In this document: positions 26,183-38,340 of the stretch, in pieces
How positions within the stretch are numbered: the first letter of the stretch is position 1
Layout: each line of letters starts with the position of its first letter
Origin: Coniferiporia sulphurascens
Taxonomy: Eukaryota > Basidiomycota > Agaricomycetes > Hymenochaetales > Hymenochaetaceae
Length of the DNA: 64,000 nucleotides
Direction: 5' to 3'
NCBI GenBank assembly: GCA_002794785.1
Contig: NBBA01000012.1
Span: forward strand, 806,001-870,000
Position numbers and translations under genes: made by a program
Notes under the pieces: generated by a model
Seen by the model: only the letters and a program-made list of their open reading frames with translations
What the model was told of the DNA's origin: nothing
Databases searched by the model: none

Positions 26183-26408
26183 TTTGAGGGGAGGGGGGAA
26201 ACGTTGAGGCCGAGGGCAGAACTTGCAACTTTGAGATGTCTCTGCACGAAACGATTTTCTTACCCTTTTCGGACAACACCATAGCCACCCCATCCTGCGT
26301 CCAGTTCCTTACTTCAAGTTGTCCACGACAAGCTCAGTACTGTGGACCAACTCCGGCTCGCCTTTGTAACAGTTCACCCAAGTCCTTGAGTTATTGGCCA
26401 ACAAACAC

Positions 26409-29400
26409 ATGGCCGACCTTGAACGGTACATCAGCGACAATGCTCTTCGTGTGCGTAACACGCTCATTCAGTTGTGAATTCACCCACTAATACATTGTTA
26501 ACATAGATCTTTGGCCTATCTGACAAGACTATTGTAGACTACGTTATTGCTTCAGGTGTGTATTATATTGTGTCCTGTATAACCCCCCAACTAACGCCTA
26601 TGCTAGCCTCGTCCGCCAAGTCCCCTCAAGGTCTCTTCTCCTCTCTTCATGCATACGGTCTTCCAGACACAGCAGATGCGCAGTCCTTCGTCAACGAGGT
26701 GTATAATCGCGTACCACGCAAGAGCAAGAACAAGAGCGCCGCGGAATTGGCACGCAAGCAGGCGGAGAGGGATGCAAAGGCACTGCAGAAACAAAAATAT
26801 TCCTTCGTCGAGGACGAGGACGGTGTCGACGACAGCGTGACCGTACTGAAGAAGGATAAGGTGAAGTCAAAGGACAAGGAAAAGGAAAAGGAGTCGCGGT
26901 CAAGAGATAAGAAGGACCGCCATGCTAGGAAACGTGAAACGGACGGCCGGGACTGGGAAAGTGACGAAGAGGAGGTTGCACGGAAACGGTGGAAGGGAGA
27001 AGGAGACGAGCCGCACGGTAAAGAACCAGGTTCTCCGGGAGCTTTGAATATGGAGCTTCCTGAGGAGGAAGAGGAACGAAAGGAACACGAACGGCTCAAA
27101 GATCTGGAGGAGCGGGACGCATTCGCAGAGCGGATGCGAGAACGCGACAAAGATCGTACGAAGAAAGTTATTGAAGACCGGTCATCGAAAGGTGCTGCTG
27201 CGGAGGCAGCCCAACGTCGACAACTTGCGGATGATGCCGCCGCCCGCGTTGTTGCCATGCCGTCCCTACGAGAGCGCTCGCGGCAAGACTACCTGTCTAA
27301 ACGCGAGTTGCAACAAATTGAGCTACTACGCAAAGAAATCGCGGACGACGAGGCACTTTTTAGGGGCATGAAGATCTCGAAAAAGGAGAGACGTGACCTA
27401 GAGTACAAAAAGGAAGTGCTTCGACTCGCGGAAGAACGTATGAAGATCGACGACCGGTACGATGGCTACCAGTTACCCGAGGACTACATCACGGAGCAAG
27501 GGAAGATTGATCGAAAGAAAAAGGAGTCTGTGCTTTATCAGCGGTACGAGGAGGCGAAGACGAAGGAAGACCAGTTCGTAACGGACGTAGACCAGTGGGA
27601 AGCAAGCCAAACGAGACACAGCACCTTCAAGTCTGGCGCACTGGATAAACCTGAGGTCGTGGATGACTACGAATACGTTTTTGACGAAAGTCAAACTATT
27701 CAGTTTGTCCTTGGGAACACAATGAATCAGGATTCCAATATGACTCCCGCTGACCGCTTGCTTAAGCAACAAATTGATGAGGCCGAGCAGCGTGGTGAGT
27801 TGCTCGTTGTAATTACGTTTATTTTATGGGTCGCTCAAGTATCATCCCACAGCGCAATCGATAGAGGAGACGCGGAAGTCTCTCCCAATCTACCAGTATC
27901 GCGAACAATTACTCGATGCTATCAAAGAGCATCAGGTTCTGATTGTGGTCGCTGAAACGGGTTCAGGAAAGACGACACAGTTGCCGCAATATCTTCATGA
28001 GGCTGGATACACGACGAACGGGCAAAAGGTTGGTTGCACACAGCCGCGTCGTGTCGCCGCTATGAGTGTCGCTGCACGTGTAGCAGAAGAGATGGGTACG
28101 AAGGTCGGCTATGAGGTCGGCTACTCGATCCGATTCGAAGACTGCACAAGTGATAAGACTGTGCTGAAGTACATGACGGACGGCATGCTCCTTCGCGAGT
28201 TTTTGACAGAGCCCGATTTGGCAGGGTATTCTGCGCTCATTATTGATGAAGCGCATGAGCGAACGCTGAGTACGGATATTCTATTTGCGCTTGTCAAGGT
28301 GAGTCGCTAATTAACTTTTCCGTTTTTTTTTTTTTCGCTCTTCTACAGCAGGAAACTCACGCAATCTTTAGGATATTGCACGGTTTAGACCGGAACTGCG
28401 ATTGCTCATCTCAAGTGCAACCTTGGCTGCCGAGAAGTTCAGCGAGTACTTTGATAACGCCCCTGTGTTTTATGGTATGTGTACCTTTTTTCAACGCTTT
28501 TTTCCATTGAAATCGCCTAACGCCTATTTATTTCAGTTCCTGGTCGACGCTACCCCGTCGATATTCACTACACACCACAGCCTGAGGCGAATTACCTGCA
28601 TGCGGCGATCACTACTGTTTTCCAGATTCATACCACTCAACCTAAGGGTGATATTCTTGTCTTTTTCACGGTAAGTCGTATTATTTCTTCGTAATTGTAG
28701 TGAATGTTGACTCTGTTTGTAGGGCCAGGATGAGATTGAAGCGGCCCAAGAGAATCTCACGGAGACTGCTCGAGCGCTGGGAAATAAGGTTGCCGAACTG
28801 GTTGTCTGTCCCATCTATGCGAATCTTCCAAGTGAGATGCAAGCCAAGATATTCGAGCCCACTCCGGAGGGGGCACGAAAAGTTGTACTTGCGACTAATA
28901 TTGCGGAGACGTCAATTACAATCGATGGTGTGGTGTTCGTTATCGACCCCGGATTTGTAAAACAGAACTCATATAACCCGAGAACGGGTATGGCGTCTCT
29001 GGTTGTTGTACCTGTGGGTCAGATTAATTGAATCAAATGAGATAGTGCGCTAACAGATGACCCAGTGCTCACGAGCTTCGGCCAACCAACGGGCTGGTCG
29101 TGCCGGTCGTGTGGGTCCTGGGAAGGCCTTCCGCCTTTACACAAAGTGGGCTTTTAACAATGAATTGGAGGAAAATACGGTACCCGAGATCCAACGCACA
29201 AACCTTGGTACGGTAGTTTTACTGCTCAAGTCTTTGGGCATCAACGACCTCATCGGCTTTGAATTCATGGATCCACCACCGGGCGAGACGTTAATGCGTG
29301 CACTGGAGCTGCTTTACGCCTTGGGAGCACTGAACGACCGCGGTGAGTTGACAAAGCTGGGGCGGCGCATGGCGGAATTCCCCGTGGATCCTATGCTGTC

Positions 29401-30189
29401 AAAGGCAATTATCGAGAGTGAAAACTATTCATGCACGGACGAAGTGCTTACGATTATTGCAATGCTCTCCGAAAGTGGTTCTATTTTTTATCGGCCGAAA
29501 GACAAGAAACTCCACGCCGACCAAGCGCGCCAGAACTTCGTGCGTGCGGGTGGCGACCATTTCACACTACTTAACGTGTGGGAGCAATGGGCAGACACAA
29601 ACTACTCGCAGCAGTTCTGTTACGAACAATTTTTACAGTTCAAGAGTTTAAGCCGAGCGCGAGACATCCGTGATCAGCTAGCCGGCTTATGCGAGCGCGT
29701 GGAGGTCGTGATACAGAGTAATCCGAACACAAACGATATTATACCGATCCAGAAGGCTCTTACATCGGGATACTTTTACAATACGGTGAGTTTTTCTGTT
29801 ACGACGCCTTACAAAATTTGAAACTGACAGATTCTTACATAGGCACGTCTACAAAAAAGTGGTGATTCATACCGGACGCTGAAGACGAACCAGACGGTGC
29901 ATATACACCCGTCATCAAGTCTCTTCCAACACCAGCCACCAGTAAAGTTTATATTGTACTATGAGCTGGTAATGACTTCCAAGTCGTACATGCGGCAAGT
30001 GATGGAAATAAAGCCTTCATGGCTGCTCGAAGGTGAGCTGCTCCGTGATCTGCATAACATGATTTCCGTGCGCTGATGCTTTATCACTCAGTCGCCCCTC
30101 ACTTCTTCAAACCTGCCGACTTGGAACAACTCGCCGTCGGAGACAGAAAGATGCCGAAGACCATCGGTGCTTCCACGCCGGCGCCATAG
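26409..30189 (+). CDS. PRP2: DEAH-box pre-mRNA splicing helicase Prp2/DHX16
   Basis: RNA-dependent ATPase that activates the spliceosome before the first splicing step. The start is [14 protein letters not shown] (26409), supported by two introns with clean GT-AG ends (26451-26506, 26556-26606) that join [20 protein letters not shown] to [15 protein letters not shown]. The N-terminal ~400 residues are charged and coiled. The helicase core has [16 protein letters not shown] (motif I), [19 protein letters not shown] (Ia), [10 protein letters not shown] (II), LLISSATL (III), [20 protein letters not shown] (V) and [20 protein letters not shown] (VI). Ratchet/HA2 and OB-fold regions follow, ending [13 protein letters not shown] with TAG at 30187-30189. 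The [20 protein letters not shown] lead-in and [14 protein letters not shown] segment separate it from Prp16, Prp22 and Prp43. Confidence 0.94.
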
Positions 30190-30292
30190 CGTTCATGTAT
30201 TATCCGCATTTATACGCTTCATTGACTGTAATGCATCTACTGTACATACATATTTATCACTCATCCTGCATTCTTCGCTTTCTCTCGACAAA

Positions 30293-30818
30293 TTACTCGG
30301 TGATCTGGACCTTGTTCTGTACGACGCCGTTACTAATGCAGCGAGGGGAAATGTTTTTCGCACTGAACATACCTTGTAGAAGGCAACGTAGCCCTTGATA
30401 TGCGTAGCTCTTGGAGCTTTTGCGTCAGGATAGTACCTTTATCGCGACAGTCATTACTACTTGTGTAATCTATGCGGTTGTGGTGTGGTGATGACCCTAC
30501 CAAGCGACATCTTTGACAGTCTTTCCGTCAACATCCGCAGAGTAATAGGACGCGGTGCTGGAGATTAATTAAGCGGCTGTAAGAACAAGCATGGTGTCGC
30601 CGGGACTCACCCTTTCCAAGGACAAACCGAACTTGCAAAGACCCGGCACACAACGTTTGTACAAGAATAGACTGTATGCTTTAGACTGCTCACCTAGTGT
30701 CCGACTTCTCGAAAAGCGAGGTGTTCACATCGTCGGGCGGGAAGTAGTGATTCCCTTCGACGACGACAGTCCTCGAGGACTCTGCCAGGACTTTGTTATT
30801 GAGCGTAACCGTCACCAT
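30293..30818 (-). CDS. DUF427-domain small protein
   Basis: Small protein of the DUF427 (NTP_transf_9) family, function unknown. Exons are short, so no long open frame marks the gene. Exon 1 from 30818: MVTVTLNNKVLAESSRTVVV, EGNHYFPPDDVNTSLFEKSD. Exon 2 about 30635-30614: SSVCPWKG. Exon 3 about 30558-30500: TASYYSADVDGKTVKDVAW. Exon 4 about 30435-30374: YYPDAKAPRATHIKGYVAFY then K. The order EGNxYFPPxDV, LFExSDT, CPWKG-A-YY, VKDxAWYYP and I-GYVAFY is the complete DUF427 signature. The last exon is ambiguous: joining AAG to the acceptor TTAG (about 30335) creates TAA at the junction, while a 1-nt shift would add NGVVQNKVQITE and stop at 30293. Family proteins usually extend a few residues past AFYK. 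The gene is convergent with PRP2, about 100 bp away. Confidence 0.8.
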
Positions 30819-31086
30819 GGTTGTATGACTGAGACTCTGCGTCTGACGGTGACGACACGGACGACCCCCGTATTAGTCAGCATGAGATGTGATCGACACG
30901 TCGATCATTCGAATTAGGAAACATACGTGGCGGACACGTAGAACTACGCGCTCGACGCGCTGGCAAAGTCCTCAAGCTCAGGCTCTTCATCTCTCTCGCT
31001 CACAGTTTTCCTAGACAGACGAGCTTAGCTCTACCCCCGCTCATTCTCTTGTATTTCCCCTCACTCGTAGAGGCACGTCTGGGACG

Positions 31087-32647
31087 ATGGCCCTTCTAAG
31101 GTGCGTTGCTTGCTTTCATTTGGTCGGGGTGTTACCAATTGAGAATGGCTACAGACTGACGATATGCGTTGCTGGAGTATACTCCATGTTCTTGGTGAGC
31201 GGGTGTTCCCTCGTCAGTTCAAAAGAAAGTGCTCAGATAGCTCTCAGTTGTGGGCCATTGCTCAGGAACGACGTAAGTCCTCTCCGTGGCGTGTTAGCAC
31301 AGTAACTCACTGCGTGCTGAATATATAGTATCCGTTCCGTTCTCTAATGTAAACGGGACGAAGACCGAGAAATTCCGCTCAGCTTTGACTATGAGCACCT
31401 GCCAGAGCATATTCAGTGTGATCTCGTCGTTTATCTATATCCTTCTGCGACGCAAACCAGGCGAGTCCCTATACGCAGCACTTGGCCTGGAGCCAACCCG
31501 CGCCAAGTCTAAAGCTATTGCGCCATACAAGTCATCGCACAACGGAGCTGCGAACGGCACTGCAAAGACGAATGGCTACAAGAACGGGTACGCCGATGCG
31601 GTCGCACATCCCCCCGAGCTCGGGACCGCCGCCCTGCGGCGTGCGCTCCTCCTGCGCTACTTCCAGTGCGCGCTGCTCATCACCGCAGCCGCACCCTTCG
31701 GCTTCGCCGCGCTCGCGCACATCTCGTACCCCGCGATGGTGCTCGGCAAGTCGTGTAAACTCGTGCCCGTGCTACTGATGAACGTATTTCTGTACCGTCG
31801 CCGCTTCGCGCGCCACAAATACGTTGTCGTCGCGCTCGTCACCGCAGGCATCACGATGTTCATGGGACTCGGGGCCAAGAAAGGCTCCAGCAGCCATGCC
31901 AAGAGCAGCAGCTCGCAAGACGCGAAGGGCTCGAGCGTCATCGGAATCGCATATCTGTTGATCAACCTCGCAATTGACGGTGCAACAAACTCAACACAGG
32001 ACGAGATCTTCGACCGGTACGCCGTGACCGGTCAACAGATGATGCTCTGGATCAACGTCATGTCCACGCTTGTCAACCTGGCACTCGGGCTTCTCCCTTT
32101 GCCGTACATCCCTGTGCTGCACCCGTCGGAGGGCTGGAGTTCCGAGCTTGCGAACGTCTTGGCGTTTGTCAAGGAATACCCAGGCGTCCTGTCCCCACTC
32201 GTACAGTTTGCACTGACTGGAGCGCTAGGACAACTCTTCATTTTCGAGACGCTGCAGCACTTCGGCAGTCTCACACTAGTGTACGTCTTTTTTTTTTTTT
32301 TTTTTTAGTTTAGACCCTTATCTCGAGGAACGTATTGACATCAATTCTAACAGGACAATCACACTGACGCGCAAGTTATTCACAATGATTCTTTCTGTTG
32401 TGGTATACAACCACAAGCTCACACGCGGTCAGTGGATGGGCGCTGGCGTCGTTTTTGCGGGCATCTCTGTTGAGGCGTGGGTTAAGCGGAAAGGTGCGCT
32501 TCTGATCACGCCCCTCATTAAGTTTCCTAAACTCAAAGCAACCATATTATAACTTTATATTTCCCCCGATTGGAACGATACCCTATAGATGTACATGCAA
32601 AGCGCGTCATGCAAGAGAAGGAAAAGGCTGAGATCAAGTCTCTATGA
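31087..32647 (+). CDS. HUT1: UDP-galactose/nucleotide-sugar transporter Hut1 (SLC35B1 type)
   Basis: ER-membrane nucleotide transporter homologous to Hut1; the human counterpart exchanges ATP/ADP and UDP sugars. Three very short 5' exons: MALLR (31087-31100), [13 protein letters not shown] and [20 protein letters not shown], joined by GT-AG introns. Then [20 protein letters not shown] leads into about ten hydrophobic segments. Diagnostic blocks are [91 protein letters not shown] and [11 protein letters not shown]. The loop around 31530-31600 (Asn/Gly/Lys) and the Ser-rich loop near 31890-31925 are less conserved. The C-terminus ends [15 protein letters not shown] with TGA at 32645-32647. The 18-base T run at 32288-32305 is inside an intron. 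Confidence 0.94.
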
Positions 32648-32838
32648 TAGCTATAATCGATATGTTGAGGCCAAGAAGCGGCAACGCAAGTTTACCGAGT
32701 CGGGGATATAATACAGGAAGGTATGATAAAGCGGGGCGAGGGGTTACGACAGCTGTAAGATACAACAGAGGGAATTACGGCGAAAGATCTGCTGGGTATA
32801 GGCGTTGAGTATAATGTCAATTTTCTCCTCCCAGCCTG

Positions 32839-33883
32839 TTAGGTTTCCATTGCGTCTGCATCACTCGTCAACGTGCCCGGCATAGACATTGCTGTCGGGG
32901 CGCCGTATACTGCTCCATTTAATGGGCGGATCGCACGCTTCCGGTCATCCTCCCTGGTTCGCAACCGTCAGACTGTCCGTACGCAAGAGGGTCAAGAGAG
33001 ATGGAGGAATGGGGAATTAGCATACCTTGGATCGTCACTGTCAGCTTCATCATCGCGCTTTCGACGCGAAACGGCAGCATGCCGACCTGGATTAGACATT
33101 ACCGCAACGCTAGCTTTGTATATCGACTCGTACTCCTGACAAACACGCTCATTGTTAACGGGACTGGAGTGTATTACAAAGAGATGCAGTTGTGGACCTG
33201 CCTTTATCTGAGTGAGGAAGCCACCGTTGGGAGAGATACAATAGCGCCGGTTTTGGACGGTGTGCAGCGCGTCCTCCCAGGACATCTGATAGTACTGCAT
33301 GACATACATGACGACAAAGGCAGGCGAAAGACTGATGCCACCATTGCAGTGGACGAGGACGCGTCCACCGTTAAAAATGGCAGTATCGATGAATTGCTTT
33401 GCTCTTCAGACGAACAATGAGAGCTGCCGATTATACACAATGAAAGCAAAACGGAGGGCGCACTGGGGAAACAGCCGAATGAGATTCTGCTCTTCGTTAT
33501 CTTCCACGTCGAGCACGAGATAGCTGAATTGATCCTCGAAGCGCGGACGTACGGAGAAGGCCTCCTTTGCATCACGAATACAAACGCTGTGTGGCCCCAA
33601 ATAAGCACGAGTTGCGGGAAAGATATCGGGGAACAGCACACATGTGAGTGATGCGATTGCTCCTGAGAGTCTCGAGAGACCTCGAGGCCTGGAACGGACC
33701 CAGAAGGAGGTTTGGGAGAATCTCCTGGCACTCCCTGCGCATCTCGTACCTGTGGTACACAGTACGCGTCAGGCTAATTAGCAGTTGACACGACGACTGG
33801 GAAGAAACGGACCTCCATTCGACCTCGGAGGGACCTTGTATGATTTCCTTGAGCTGTTCCTCGGTCTGCGAGGTGTGCATCAT
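32839..33883 (-). CDS. STYX-like dual-specificity pseudophosphatase
   Basis: Related to STYX, a catalytically dead dual-specificity phosphatase fold. The start is probably MMHTSQTEEQLKEIIQ (33883); an in-frame ATG at 33910 would add nine residues. Spliced blocks: WRYEMRRECQEILPNLLLGP, RSNRITHIVCIRDAKEAF, FSYLVLDVEDNEEQNLIRLF, KQFIDTAIFNGGRVLVHCNG, GISLSPAFVVMYVMQYYQMS, VQNRRYCISPNGGFLTQIK and EYESIYKASVAV, which match STYX in order. The signature loop is HCNGGISLSP: the nucleophile Cys is present but the invariant Arg of HCx5R is Leu. Human STYX lost the Cys and kept the Arg, so the defect here differs. The intron after FLTQIK appears to be GC-AG. The C-terminus is polar, ending DADAMET with TAA at 32841-32839. 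Confidence 0.87.
33136..33201 (-). other. Apparent GC-AG intron in the STYX-like gene
   Basis: The 66-nt stretch begins GCAGGT and ends TCAG. It is open in frame, so retention would insert 22 residues (from AGPQLHLF to ERVCQ) between FLTQIK and EYESIYKA. The family joins these directly, which favours removal. Confidence 0.6.
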
Positions 33884-35000
33884 GGTGGTCAAGATATGGG
33901 AGGAAAGCAACAGAGATTGAAGAAACAGGCTTCAAAGATGCTCGTTACTGGCAGGCCCAGGCAATCGACGCGCGATTGCATTATGTAATCGTTACCCTTC
34001 TCCCGACCCGGACTCTTAGGCGGGCTTGCCAGATTCATCCAGCTTCAACTCCCTCCTTCTCATCCCTCGCCCTGCCAAGTTTGTTCGACTCGAATCAAGC
34101 CTTTTAAAGAAACCAGATTATTTCAGAATGGAGATTGCTTTCGTTCCGGCTCGCACCGAAGTTCGGGTATCACACGGATATCATTGCTTATGTAGTTACG
34201 GCGGGGAGACCGATATGTATCGTCAGAATGGAAATACAAATACACGGGGGTGTTTCAGACAGTGCTAGTTCCCGCACCAGCACTATTAGTTAGCTGATTA
34301 TATTTCACTCAGACCGGGCTTCCGATATCATCGCTAGTATACCGTCGATATTCAATATCGACTAGCCACACCCGCTTTTGTCCTTCGGTGGACCCAGGCC
34401 TGCAGACTCAGTTCGAATTCTCCCGAGATTCGAGATTGGTTGGCTTCAAGCCGAGGAGGATCAAACGCACTCACCGCCCACGACTCAATTAAATGACATC
34501 AGTTACACTCGATCGCAGCCAACTCAACCGCGGCTTGACCGTTTCTCCCGTGTACAAAAGGCGAGACTGGCCAATGGGATGTCGCCCAACCCTCATTAAG
34601 CATAAATTTGCAGTCCGCGAAACTCTCGGGTCAAGTCGTGGACCTGGCTATCAATCCAATTTTGGTCTTCTAGGAAGGCTCTACGCTTCCGCCTTGTCTC
34701 CCCTCCTTGTAAACCGCAGATTGTCGGTATGCTTACATTAACCGTCTGTAGTTGCGCCCGCGGTCGACAGCTGCAACGACTCTGAGGGTGCTTCCGGAAG
34801 TCGAGCACTGGGTTGTGGGGATGCTTCCGATACACCCCGTGTGATACGATCTTCAGTTTCGACTCACCTATCGTGCTGTAACGTTATGTACAGAACCCAG
34901 TGCCGGCATAAAATCAGCCACAACGCCTCATCTGAATAAATAAAAATTTCCACAGCTCCAAACGCAAACCCCTCCCTTCGATCCACTCGTCGCTCCTTGC
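33884..35000. other. Intergenic region upstream of the STYX-like and SSU1-like genes
   Basis: Divergent 1.1-kb region. It contains a 9-bp inverted repeat with a 1-nt spacer (gtcgatatt c aatatcgac) near 34346-34364 and an AT-rich patch at 34935-34955, possibly the SSU1 core promoter. Small open frames on both strands lack recognisable motifs or consistent splice sites. No RNA gene was recognised. Confidence 0.4.
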
Positions 35001-36578
35001 ATGTACCTGCATCTCCCGAAACCCCGCAAGCCTTTCAAGGAGCGTATACGGTCTGCAATTTCTGCTCCTACGCCACATATCGAGAGCTGACTATCGGTCG
35101 GTGCTCAGACATTTCACTCCAGCATGGCATGCAATCAACACAGGTGCGTCAGTTCTGCTGCTCTGCCAAGCCTTTTCTTGTTTTTGTTCCTTACCAAAAA
35201 GCGTTTTTGACAGGAACGGGTGCTGTCGCCTCTCTTTTCCACATCTTCCCCTATGGCACGGATAAAGCCGCTATTCAATACACCGCACTTTCTTTTGAGC
35301 TCCTCAATCTGCTGTTCTTTGTCGTCCTCACAGCATGTGGCGTTGCACGCTATACGATTTTTCGCGGGGTCTGGGCGTCCATGCTTCGCCACCCTATCCA
35401 AAGTCTTTTCCTTGGATGCTACTCAATGGGACTTTCAAACCTCATCGTCGGCGCCGTCGGTACTATCTACACCTACTTCAATTTTGGTGGAGTCAGGTTT
35501 TTATATGCCCTGTGGGCGCTGTGGTGGCTTAACGCTGCGATGTCATTCGTCATTTGCTTCGGGCAGCTTCACTTTATGTGAGTTGTCTGTATCCCGTGTC
35601 ACGACTTATATTAAAACCGTTCATTTCATAGGTTCACCCGCCAGTCCCATGAAATACACACGATGACGATGGTCTGGTTGCTGCCCATTGTCACGATGAC
35701 AGTGGCGGCCTCCGCTGGCGTCGACGTCTCGCGTGCTCTGGCTGCAGTCAACACGCACTTCGTCTGTATTACGCTCTCGGTGGCCCTGGCGCTCCTCTTT
35801 ATTAGTGTCGCCCTTACACTATCCATCCTTACTATCTACCTCCACCGCCTCGTTTTACACGGACTCCCGTCAGGAATATCTATTTTCAGCGCGTTTCTGC
35901 CACTCGGCGGGATGGGTCAGTCCGGCTACGCGTTTCTGTTAATGGGAGAGATTGCGAACGATCTCTTTCCCCTTGCCAACGCGCCCGAATCGAGTATATT
36001 TTCAGAATCCATTGCTCCGCACGTATTTTACATCGGCGCATGGTTGCTCGCGTTTGCGGCATGGAGCTTCGCGACGTGTTGGTTATTATTTGCCGCATTG
36101 GCCCTGGCCGATACCCCTGCCATTGCGTCGCTGCCCTTCACGATCATGTTCTGGGGGACGCTCTTCCCGAATGTGAGCATCTTCTCTGGGCCACGTCTCC
36201 AATCTAGCTCTCGCTGAGAGCATCAACAAGCTGACTTGACTATAATTTTCCTAGGGCGTCTACGCACGCCTGACGCTCACACTCGCAGCATCTTTTGATT
36301 CCAGAGTGCTACGCATATGGGGGGCAATCTATGCATGCGCAACCCTCATTTTATGGCTTTTCGCGATGGCGCGCACTCTGCCCGCTGCATGGGACGGCTC
36401 TCTCTTTGACGCGCCGGAGCTTGCGTCCCAGGAGCAGGCGGAGCTCGCAGGGTTGAGCCCGCCCGAAAAGCAGACTCGTATGCGTGTGCCTGACGTTGAG
36501 AGCGATGCTTCCACCAACAATTCGGGCATGCTGACGCGTACACGGAGCACCTCGTTTACGCAGGTTAATATTATCTGA
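35001..36578 (+). CDS. SSU1: SSU1/TDT-family anion (sulfite or dicarboxylate) transporter
   Basis: Plasma-membrane transporter of the tellurite-resistance/dicarboxylate (TDT, SLAC1-like) family; the yeast member Ssu1 exports sulfite. Exon 1 (35001-35050, MYLHLPKPRKPFKERIR) joins exon 2 (35109-35143, HFTPAWHAINT) and exon 3 (35214 on, GTGAVASLFHIFPYG). The phases match and give the family start HFTPxWxxxxMGTGAV. About ten hydrophobic helices follow, for example FELLNLLFFVVLTACGVARY, GCYSMGLSNLIVGAVGTIY, FLPLGGMGQSGYAFLLMGEI and FTIMFWGTLFPNGVYARLTL. A ~60-residue cytosolic tail ends FTQVNII. The HxFPxGPxGQ-like block here reads FLPLGGMGQSGY. Substrate cannot be decided from sequence; sulfite or C4-dicarboxylate are both possible. 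Confidence 0.88.
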
Positions 36579-38340
36579 CAAGTCCGGAGCTGTTTCGTTT
36601 CCGAATTTCGGATGTAGATTTAGAAACTGTTACTTGAAGTAACATAGAGGCAGGGATGGTCGTAAATTTATAAAGCGCTTTCTTTTAAACGGATTTCATT
36701 GTAAATTGTTGCATTTACTATCTCGTCGCTTTTTGACCAGTGTCTTCGCCGCCCTCGCTTGTCTATGGTTTGTGTACTTTGTGTAATAATGTTTCCTGTC
36801 ATGCACAATTTCATCACGCCACAAATCTGATGAAGCGCTCGTAGTGAATGATAGATATTTGTGTATTTGCATTAAAGTTAATGTCCTCTCAGGCCCTCAT
36901 GCTGTGTGAGTCCTTCTGAAACTCAGACAACCTCGGTTGAAGGGAACATACTCCCCATTTAGAACCATTTTCAAGTTTCCGCGGCTCATACTATCAATCT
37001 CACCCCGGCTTTGTTTAGATGGACCCTATAACTTTATTCATGAGGATATATTTTGGTTGAAGAACTTGAAGGTTCTCAGTTATTCCCCTTTCGGTCATGG
37101 CCTATGTCGATCCCGCAAGAGCTGTGTACATTTAGCGGACGACCCTATTTCGGCCAAAGTTCGAGCGCGGTTCTTTCGCCTGTCCTCGCTGCACGTTTAC
37201 TCCCCAACCTACGCTTGCGGCATTAAAGCGGTACAAAGTACTCGCCTATTCTTAGCGGTAATCGATTCTCGTGGATATCAGTGTGAAGCTTCAACCTTCT
37301 TGACGTCATGCATCCCTAGTAATCACGCTTCCTTGAGACACCATTCCAAATTATATATCCGTTCAACCGCCATTGATAAAGTTGCTGTTACTTGTTCAGA
37401 GGCCGGGCCCTTACGATAAGTAGCTGCAGCTGCAGCAGCCGCTTGCAAAAATAGCTCGGATGTTACGGTATAGAGAAGCGCGAAGTCGAAAGGCGGAGGA
37501 ACTAATTCTTCAATTGAGTCTTGACCATGGCTTGGGGAAGCACTAAGATTGTAAAAATGGCTATGGGATGGGCACCTAATTCCTTACGCAATAGTCCGTT
37601 ATGAAGGGAAATAATTTCGGCCCATGATCCCGTTGTGCCGGTGTGGCGAATCAGCGTAACAGAAGTGCCTAGGTTCATTGGGCCACGACGTGTTGGGCGT
37701 TATATGTATATTCGACTCCCGCCATTTGATTGGAAAGCGCAGGACGCATCATATTCCGGGTTCAGGTCTTCCCTACTTGGTCTCGTTTCAGCCAAACTAG
37801 GGGGAATATTGTTTGAGGCGATGCGAGTGACTAATTTTGCCCGAGACCGAACTCAAGACTGGTTCGGATACGAATACGAGAAGCTGGAGAAGGGCAGGTC
37901 GAATAGAATCACGTAGTAGCTTGTCTTTGAGCTCTAACCCCCTTCTGCTCTGGTGGCAAGGGCAGCAGACCGAAATCCGCTCCGGCCGACGACCACTGAT
38001 ACATGAAAGCGAAAGTCCACGGATATCGAAGCATAAAGACGGTCGGAGAGATACCAACCGGACCCTTTAGAGAACCAGAAGGTCGCTATCAGAGAAGCAA
38101 AGGTTTTCAAATTCGTTAGGAAGGGGAACAGATTGAACATCAGAGTCCAGAGTTCGAGGACTCGGTCGTTCGGGGCACGTGCCAGCGCAGGTGTGACTCA
38201 ACAAGCATGACTTTCAGTCACGTACCGTGGGTTGGCGCGTCGAGTACTGCGTTCGCGTTCAAACTTCCGCATACCGTCCGCGGGACACCGTTAAAACACT
38301 TTCATTTGTACCCTGCACCTCGCCAGCGCCAGAGGCCAGG
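36579..38340. other. 1.76-kb gene-poor region
   Basis: The largest stretch without a recognised gene. The first 350 bp are AT-rich (SSU1 3' region). A 160-codon open frame at 36937-37419 lacks an ATG at its start and any recognisable motif, and no splice-supported continuation was found. A short GCAGCTGCAGCAGCC run lies near 37427-37441. The part from 37620 to 38220 has several small open frames on both strands without coherence. It could hold a fast-evolving gene, a non-coding RNA or the remains of a mobile element; I see nothing decisive. Confidence 0.4.

Noticed and set aside
26647..27258. 203-codon Ser/Arg-rich open frame on the minus strand
   Set aside because: It is antisense to the charged N-terminal exon of PRP2 and only reflects Glu/Lys/Arg codon bias.
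36937..37419. 160-codon open frame on the plus strand
   Set aside because: It begins without ATG, has no recognisable domain and its codon content looks random. Left as part of the gene-poor region.
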